From the NCBI GenBank assembly GCA_003450125.1, contig DMFR01000457.1, forward strand, positions 1 to 6,520: a stretch of DNA of 6,520 nucleotides, read 5' to 3'. This document shows positions 1 through 3,683 of this stretch, piece by piece (the first letter of the stretch is position 1; each line of letters begins with the position of its first letter). Source of the stretch: Prolixibacteraceae bacterium (GTDB lineage Bacteria; Bacteroidota; Bacteroidia; Bacteroidales; Prolixibacteraceae). The translations under genes and the position numbers were made by a program. The notes under the pieces are model-generated. The model worked only from the letters and a program-made list of their open reading frames with translations. It ran no database searches and was not told the DNA's origin.

Positions 1-8
1 ATTTTTAA

Positions 9-260
9 CTCTTAATTCGCATAAGATATAATTCAGGAAGAAATCAAAATAATTGGTGTGGGATTGATAGTATTTATGGAGCATTGATAAATACAATTTT
101 GAGCAGTAAAGGAAATTTAAATTTACCCATTGGAATTTGTGCTTCGTCAGCAGGTTTTAATGGTATGTTCATTCATGTTGACACATTAAATATTTCTATC
201 CATTCAGGAGGATTGGGTTGCCAATACGGTCAAACAATTCAAGGAATAAGAAAAAAATAA
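9..260 (+). other. Unassigned stop-free frame, possibly a decayed gene
   Basis: This frame stays open for 83 codons and ends at TAA 258-260. A stop (6-8) lies just before it, and its only internal ATG (165-167) would leave a 31-residue peptide, so there is no good start. The translation includes NNWCGIDSIYGALINTIL and later LPIGICASSAGFNGMF, which reads more like protein than random AT-rich sequence. I do not recognise a family. It could be a gene remnant with a frameshift or lost start near position 1, or a chance open frame. The rest of 1-388 is AT-rich, and I see no gene on either strand. Confidence 0.2.
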
Positions 261-388
261 CACCAGCTAATAAATGGGGACTTGATATTTTATTTGTACC
301 TTTAATACATATTATTTGATAAATAGAAAGCATTATAAACTTTCCGCCATTTCCAATTTATGCACAACATTAATAGAGAACTCATTAT

Positions 389-913
389 ATGACAGGATTC
401 GTTTTTATAACGATTGTTTTTATCATTGTAGGATTCTTTAGCGGACTTTTATATCTTGGTTATTTACCTTTTAGGAATCGACTTCTAAAATCAGGTAAAC
501 TAACAGACAAGTTAAACCGACAAATCAATTGGACATTTATTCTTTTGCTTTGTTTGACAGGTGTTGTTTTATTTTGTTTGAAGGACTTTCGGACATCAAG
601 TAAGGACAGACTTGAGAAGATCGCTGATCTTAAATTGCCGACAAACTTTAAAGTCCTCAAAGACGAATACCAAGATATGTGGCAGGACTATTGCATTATT
701 TATTACATTCAACTTGACAAAAACTCAACGACAGAATTTATTAAAAATATTAAGGCATCAAGATTCTATCACATGAAAATTGATTCTGGAAAGACGGAAT
801 GGTCCAAATCACTTAAAGGCTATAACTTTAACCGACAAGAAGGCCATACAATGTATTCAATAGAGCTTGATACAGTGGTCAATATCTTAAAATACAATGA
901 GGGAGCGGACTAA
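389..913 (+). CDS. Hypothetical membrane protein with two N-terminal TM segments
   Basis: The 174-residue product is not one I recognise. Two hydrophobic stretches, about residues 3-25 and 47-64, look like transmembrane helices. They flank a short basic loop (RNRLLKSGKLTDKLNR), which suggests a cytoplasmic loop with both termini outside. The rest, about residues 68-174, is a soluble, charged domain with several aromatic residues (QDMWQDYCIIYYIQLD), and would then face the periplasm. The ATG is preceded by an A-rich leader without a Shine-Dalgarno motif, usual for Bacteroidota, and the hydrophobic N-terminus supports this start. Only a weak promoter-like sequence is seen upstream (TTTG at 315-318, AAACTTTC at 337-344). 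It is on the same strand as the toxin-antitoxin pair, but the toxin has its own promoter, so a shared operon is unlikely. Function is unknown. Confidence 0.75.
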   Translation: MTGFVFITIVFIIVGFFSGLLYLGYLPFRNRLLKSGKLTDKLNRQINWTFILLLCLTGVVLFCLKDFRTSSKDRLEKIADLKLPTNFKVLKDEYQDMWQDYCIIYYIQLDKNSTTEFIKNIKASRFYHMKIDSGKTEWSKSLKGYNFNRQEGHTMYSIELDTVVNILKYNEGAD

Positions 914-945
914 AAATGCTGCATATATTATAATTTCAGTCTGCT
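904..945 (+). terminator. Possible hairpin terminator after the membrane protein gene
   Basis: AGCGGACT (904-911) can pair with AGTCTGCT (938-945) over all eight positions in RNA, counting one G-U pair. Part of the loop adds further A-U pairs. A run of five T (953-957) follows after a short gap. The left arm lies inside the last codons of the upstream gene. The loop is long (26 nt) and the T run is not directly next to the stem, so this is a weak intrinsic terminator at best. Confidence 0.3.
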
Positions 946-954
946 AAAATAGTT

Positions 955-984
955 TTTGAAATGTTGACTTAATCGTTAACTTTG
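955..984 (+). promoter_or_regulatory. Bacteroidota-type promoter of the toxin-antitoxin operon
   Basis: TTTG (955-958), an 18-nt spacer and TAACTTTG (977-984) match the known Bacteroidota -33/-7 consensus (TTTG and TAnnTTTG) at every fixed base. Transcription would be expected to begin about 5-8 nt beyond the -7 box, at roughly 989-992. The toxin ATG is at 989, so the message would have almost no leader. Confidence 0.55.
963..980. promoter_or_regulatory. Candidate antitoxin operator overlapping the promoter
   Basis: GTTGAC (963-968) and GTTAAC (975-980), separated by 6 nt, form an imperfect inverted repeat: five of six bases fit. It covers part of the spacer and the start of the -7 box. XRE-family antitoxins of HigA type usually bind a palindrome in their own promoter, so the placement is right. 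The repeat is short and AT-rich, so this is inference. Confidence 0.2.
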
Positions 985-988
985 CAGT

Positions 989-1360
989 ATGGAATTTGTA
1001 GATAGAAAAATCATATTCCATAGCAGAAACTTTACTGACTTCTATCTTGAACAATCGACAAAAGTTCAGGAGAAGATAGAATTTGTACTTCGTATTATCA
1101 GACAGGTTGAAAGAGTTTCAAAGAAATTTCTCTGCCCAATGACCGGTACAGATGGACTCTATGAAATAAGGGTAGAGTTTGGTTCTAATATTTACAGGAT
1201 TTTCTGTTGCTTTGATGAAGGGAATATTGTTGTTTTATTCAACGGATTTCAGAAAAAGACTCAGAAAACTCCTATGAAGGAAATTGAGAAGGCGCTCAGG
1301 TTAAAGCATGAGTATTTTGAATTGAAAAAAACTCAACAAAATGAAGGAAGAAGCAATTAA
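989..1360 (+). CDS. RelE/ParE-superfamily toxin, HigB-like (Gp49 family)
   Basis: The 123-residue protein resembles the Gp49/HigB-like branch of the RelE/ParE superfamily. Members of HigB type are ribosome-dependent mRNA endonucleases that block translation; this activity is inferred from family. Visible features are the amphipathic KVQEKIEFVLRII helix (25-37), the core strand region GTDGLYEIRVEFGSNIYRIF (53-72), and the basic C-terminal block NGFQKKTQKTP (85-95) followed by a helix. Basic residues in the last two blocks (for example R61, R70, K89, K90) are candidates for RNA contact or catalysis. Length is normal for the family. The toxin comes first and overlaps the antitoxin gene by 20 nt, the typical HigBA order. 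The start at 989 is set by the family N-terminus and lies right behind the promoter. The gene looks intact. Confidence 0.88.
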   Translation: MEFVDRKIIFHSRNFTDFYLEQSTKVQEKIEFVLRIIRQVERVSKKFLCPMTGTDGLYEIRVEFGSNIYRIFCCFDEGNIVVLFNGFQKKTQKTPMKEIEKALRLKHEYFELKKTQQNEGRSN

Positions 1361-1646
1361 AAACGCAAAAACTTTTGATGAATTATTGAACATCAAATAT
1401 GGCAAGATAGGTTCATCGACAAGAAACGAGTATGAGGTGAAAGCCAATTACTTTGTTATTTCCGAAATGTTGAAGGAAGCCAGAAAAGAAGCCCATATTA
1501 CACAAGAACAGCTGGCAGAAAGAATCGGTACAAAGAAAAGCTATATTTCAAGACTGGAAAATGGAAAAGCGGACATTCAGGTTTCAACATTGTATAAAAT
1601 ATTCGAGACTGGTCTGGGTCGAAAAATACGTTTGACGCTTATCTAA
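1341..1646 (+). CDS. XRE-family antitoxin with helix-turn-helix, HigA-like
   Basis: The 101-residue protein carries a Cro/C1-type helix-turn-helix at about residues 38-90. The first DNA-binding helix is TQEQLAERIG (54-63), and the recognition helix lies in KKSYISRLENG (65-75), with the characteristic SRLENGK. The N-terminal 35 residues (including TFDELLNIKYGKIG) match the extension found in antitoxins paired with Gp49-type toxins, and probably wrap the toxin. The expected role is to neutralise the upstream toxin and to repress the shared promoter. It overlaps the toxin stop by 20 nt, which suggests translational coupling; no Shine-Dalgarno motif is seen. The start is supported by the family-like N-terminus. 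A ParE partner rather than HigB cannot be fully excluded, but the gene order favours HigBA. Confidence 0.88.
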   Translation: MKEEAIKNAKTFDELLNIKYGKIGSSTRNEYEVKANYFVISEMLKEARKEAHITQEQLAERIGTKKSYISRLENGKADIQVSTLYKIFETGLGRKIRLTLI

Positions 1647-1670
1647 GATGCAAAGAGCAATTATAACTAC

Positions 1671-1843
1671 ATGAAAAATAAACACATAGAACACATAGTT
1701 TTTAGCACAAAAGAAGAAAGAACTATTCAACACAGATTCCACAAATGAACACAGATTAAAAAAATAAGATTAATCTGTGAATATCTGTGTAATCTGTGTA
1801 ATCTGTGGTGAAATTCTATGTGCCCTATGTGTTTATTTTTCAT
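1671..1843. repeat. 173-bp nested inverted repeat downstream of the toxin-antitoxin operon
   Basis: The outer arms are 28 nt each, at 1671-1698 and 1816-1843, and pair at 26 of 28 positions. The left arm begins ATGAAAAATAAACACATAG. Inside lies a second inverted repeat. The whole stretch can fold into one long hairpin or cruciform. It begins 25 nt after the antitoxin stop and could also end that transcript. No flanking target-site duplication or coding frame is seen, so a mobile (MITE-like) origin is possible but not shown. Confidence 0.8.
1731..1807. repeat. Inner CACAGAT/ATCTGTG repeat cluster
   Basis: CACAGAT occurs at 1731-1737 and 1750-1756. Its reverse complement ATCTGTG occurs at 1773-1779, 1783-1789, 1792-1798 and 1801-1807, spaced 10, 9 and 9 nt. 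The blocks 1731-1758 and 1771-1798 pair at 23 of 28 positions around an A-rich loop. The result is a hairpin with one arm made of short direct repeats. It could be a dispersed intergenic repeat or a multi-site protein target; I cannot decide. Confidence 0.75.
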
Positions 1844-1962
1844 TTTGTTGCCATTTGTTTTAATCATTCTTCTTTGTGTCAAAATACGATTGACAGGCCC
1901 AACGGTGATATTGTCTAATAATCAGGTGCTTATAAAACACATCGAACGAAGTTAACGGTAAT

Positions 1963-1992
1963 CCGAGTCCTCGGGGTAAATGTTTAACTCCC
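1963..1992. other. Two small hairpins
   Basis: CCGAG-TC-CTCGG (1963-1974) is a perfect 5-bp inverted repeat with a 2-nt centre. It overlaps a second one, GGG-TAAA-TG-TTTA-ACT-CCC (1974-1992), whose stem has a small bulge. Only one of the two could form at a time. No function is evident. Confidence 0.3.
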
Positions 1993-1996
1993 AACT

Positions 1997-2020
1997 GATT
2001 GCTTCGTTCCTCGCAATGAC
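1997..2020. repeat. REP-like dispersed element
   Basis: The 24-nt stretch reads on the minus strand GTCATTGCGAGGAACG, then AAGCAATC. From memory, this matches a short intergenic palindromic repeat seen in many copies in unrelated bacterial genomes. The ends TTGC and GCAA are complementary, with an imperfect middle. Only one copy is in the window, so its repeated nature here is inferred from general knowledge. Confidence 0.45.
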
Positions 2021-2119
2021 CCACCGATCAAAGTTCCAGTAGCCAGTACTAATCAATTGAATCAATAACTTATTTAAAGTTGATAGATATTACTTAATAA
2101 ATAAGTAGCGTTATTGTGC

Positions 2120-2148
2120 TTGTTATTATATTTAATGGATTAACTTTA
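2120..2148 (+). promoter_or_regulatory. Candidate promoter of the T9SS-exported protein gene
   Basis: TTG (2120-2122), an 18-nt spacer and TAACTTTA (2141-2148) differ from the Bacteroidota consensus TAnnTTTG by the last base only. The predicted transcript would start about 20 nt before the ATG at 2174. In AT-rich DNA such matches arise by chance, so confidence is modest. Confidence 0.33.
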
Positions 2149-2173
2149 TGGTATGTAACTCAATGAACGGATT

Positions 2174-3301
2174 ATGAATGCCTTTAAAAGGATATTGACT
2201 GTTGGTTTACTTGTTTTGTTCAATTCCTTTCTATTTTCTCAAAATGGAAATCAACAGGTCTATGTCATGAAGGAGCGTTTGGACAGCACCGTTCAGTTCA
2301 GTCAGTTTGAAAAGATTGAATATATTTACAATGATTCAGGCAATAACAGCAGCGCGGTTACTTATGAATGGTCAACTATAAATAAGCAATTTGAGGAAAG
2401 TTTGAGAACTGAATTTACCTATAACCCGCAAGGCCATTGTATTTTAAACCAGCATACGAAATGGGACAAAACTTCCAGTCAATGGATTGAGGATAATAAA
2501 ACAGAATCTGGCTATGATGAAGAGGGTCAACTCTTATTCAACAATTATTACAATTGGAATAAGTTGTCAAACAATTGGGAATTGGCTGTTAAAACAGATT
2601 GTGTAAACAGTTATGATAGTATTGGAAGGCTTAGCAGTGTTGCCTGTACGGTGGAATCAAAAACCTTGAATACAACCACCCTTTCAAAATATTTTTACAC
2701 CTATCATCCAAATGGCACTCTTCTTACTGTGCTCAGGTCTGACATGGGTTCAGTTTCTTTATTACCGGTAGAAAAAGATGAGTACTCCTATGATTCAGAT
2801 GGAAATTTGACTACAAGAACGAATTTTACGTATCACAATAGAATCTGGCATGCTATTGGTACAGATGATTTCACTTTTAACACCCTGAATGATGGGAATC
2901 AATTGATTATTCCACAAGAGTATGTGGTGTCACGCTTAATGTTACCGGTTGATTATTATTTTGGTTGCATGATTACCAGCCAGACGCATACTGTAGGCAA
3001 CAATATCTGGACAAAAGTGTATTACTATTCTTCGATTGATGTAACTGGAATAAAGGACCAGCAAGCTGTAAACACAACTGTTTTCCCCAATCCTGCAACT
3101 GATTACCTGAACATTCAATGGAAAGGAAATCAGGCTGTATTAAGGGTTGAATTGTTTGACACTTCAGGAAAGAAAATATTTAGAGGAAATGTTATGAACC
3201 ATTCAAAACTGGCTATCCAAGCCTATCCGAAAGGTTTATACCTGGTTAAGCTATCGGATAATCATCAGATCGTAAAAACAGAGAAAGTGTATTTTTATTA
3301 A
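2174..3301 (+). CDS. T9SS-exported protein with YD-like repeats and C-terminal sorting domain
   Basis: The 375-residue protein starts with a signal peptide (basic MNAFKRILT, then a hydrophobic core), probably cut between S22 and Q23. Residues about 49-240 hold six to seven degenerate repeats of 29-31 residues. Each begins with a YD-like core (YIYNDSG, FTYNPQG, SGYDEEGQ, NSYDSIGR, YTYHPNG, YSYDSDGN), and several continue with tryptophans (W66, W97, W104, W128, W135, W225). A linker with YYYSSIDVTGIKD (283-295) leads to a type A T9SS sorting domain (about 303-375) with PNPATDYLNI, a central LFDTSGKKIF strand pair and the late GLYLVKL. Such domains direct passage through the outer membrane by T9SS and are usually cleaved as the protein is anchored or released. 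Function of the body is unknown; binding of sugars or proteins at the surface is a guess. An ATG 11 nt upstream is out of frame and soon stops, so 2174 is the start. The gene appears complete and alone. Confidence 0.85.
   Translation: MNAFKRILTVGLLVLFNSFLFSQNGNQQVYVMKERLDSTVQFSQFEKIEYIYNDSGNNSSAVTYEWSTINKQFEESLRTEFTYNPQGHCILNQHTKWDKTSSQWIEDNKTESGYDEEGQLLFNNYYNWNKLSNNWELAVKTDCVNSYDSIGRLSSVACTVESKTLNTTTLSKYFYTYHPNGTLLTVLRSDMGSVSLLPVEKDEYSYDSDGNLTTRTNFTYHNRIWHAIGTDDFTFNTLNDGNQLIIPQEYVVSRLMLPVDYYFGCMITSQTHTVGNNIWTKVYYYSSIDVTGIKDQQAVNTTVFPNPATDYLNIQWKGNQAVLRVELFDTSGKKIFRGNVMNHSKLAIQAYPKGLYLVKLSDNHQIVKTEKVYFY
2318..2893 (+). repeat. YD-like protein repeat region
   Basis: At the protein level the repeat starts fall near residues 49, 81, 112, 144, 174, 203 and 233, a spacing of 29-32. 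The shared core is aromatic-x-Tyr-Asp/Asn-x-x-Gly, related in pattern to RHS/YD repeats but without the strict GRLT ending. The tryptophan positions W97/W104 and W128/W135 repeat exactly in the second and third units. DNA identity between units is low, so the duplications are old. Confidence 0.6.
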
Positions 3302-3683
3302 CGGCTAAAAGTCCAAAAGACATAGGGAAAGCAGCCTGTTTTCATGCCCAAGAACGGTAATCGCAGGGTGGGGAAGCGGGCAAGTTTTATGATTTTTGAG
3401 GAGCAGTGAATATCCTGGTTAATGATTTTAATTGTTGGTTGATATTGCTTTTTTATTGAAATAGGCCGCTCATATACAGTAGATTAATGAGATGTACTAA
3501 TAAATAAGGAAATGCTTTTTTATTGGGTTTATTGTCTTACTTTTGAATAAAAATTGATTGACTAAACTGCCTTTAAATTTGTTCTTTGATGATATGATTT
3601 ATTTGCAGAAAGGGTCAATGATGGACTTCCGGATTCGATAATTAGCTGTTCCATTGTATTTAGATACTGCAAAAAAAAACCAA
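3302..3683. other. Intergenic region, no gene seen
   Basis: These 382 bp carry no convincing open frame on either strand. A 13-nt direct repeat, TGCTTTTTTATTG, occurs at 3446-3458 and 3513-3525. No strong terminator follows the upstream gene. The right part holds a candidate promoter for the large LRR protein and ends in an A-rich leader with a run of nine A just before the ATG. Confidence 0.55.
3554..3581 (+). promoter_or_regulatory. Candidate promoter of the large LRR protein gene
   Basis: TAAATTTG (3574-3581) matches the Bacteroidota -7 consensus TAnnTTTG fully. TTG (3554-3556), 17 nt upstream, is a possible -33 element. The leader would be about 95 nt. The -33 element is only a three-base match, so the call is tentative. 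Confidence 0.33.

Larger units (their letters stand above)
1844..2173. other. Non-coding gap with short palindromic elements
   Basis: I see no gene on either strand in this 330-bp stretch. The part from about 1895 to 2040 is richer in G and C than its surroundings and holds two short self-complementary elements and a REP-like sequence. GAACGAAG (1944-1951) is the exact reverse complement of CTTCGTTC (2002-2009), so the left and right parts could pair. The remainder, from about 2045, is AT-rich leader for the next gene. Confidence 0.5.

Noticed and set aside
361..388. Integron attC-like GCACAAC motif before the membrane protein gene
   Set aside because: No matching inverse core site or second recombination site was found on the other side of the gene, so a cassette structure is not supported.
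460..660. Antisense 66-residue frame
   Set aside because: It lies inside the plus-strand membrane protein gene, has no recognisable domain or promoter, and is best taken as a shadow.
1671..1843. Insertion sequence
   Set aside because: There is no transposase frame and no visible target-site duplication; only the inverted repeat itself can be supported.
2163..2176. Alternative ATG at 2163 for the T9SS-exported protein
   Set aside because: It is out of frame with the gene and meets a stop after four codons.
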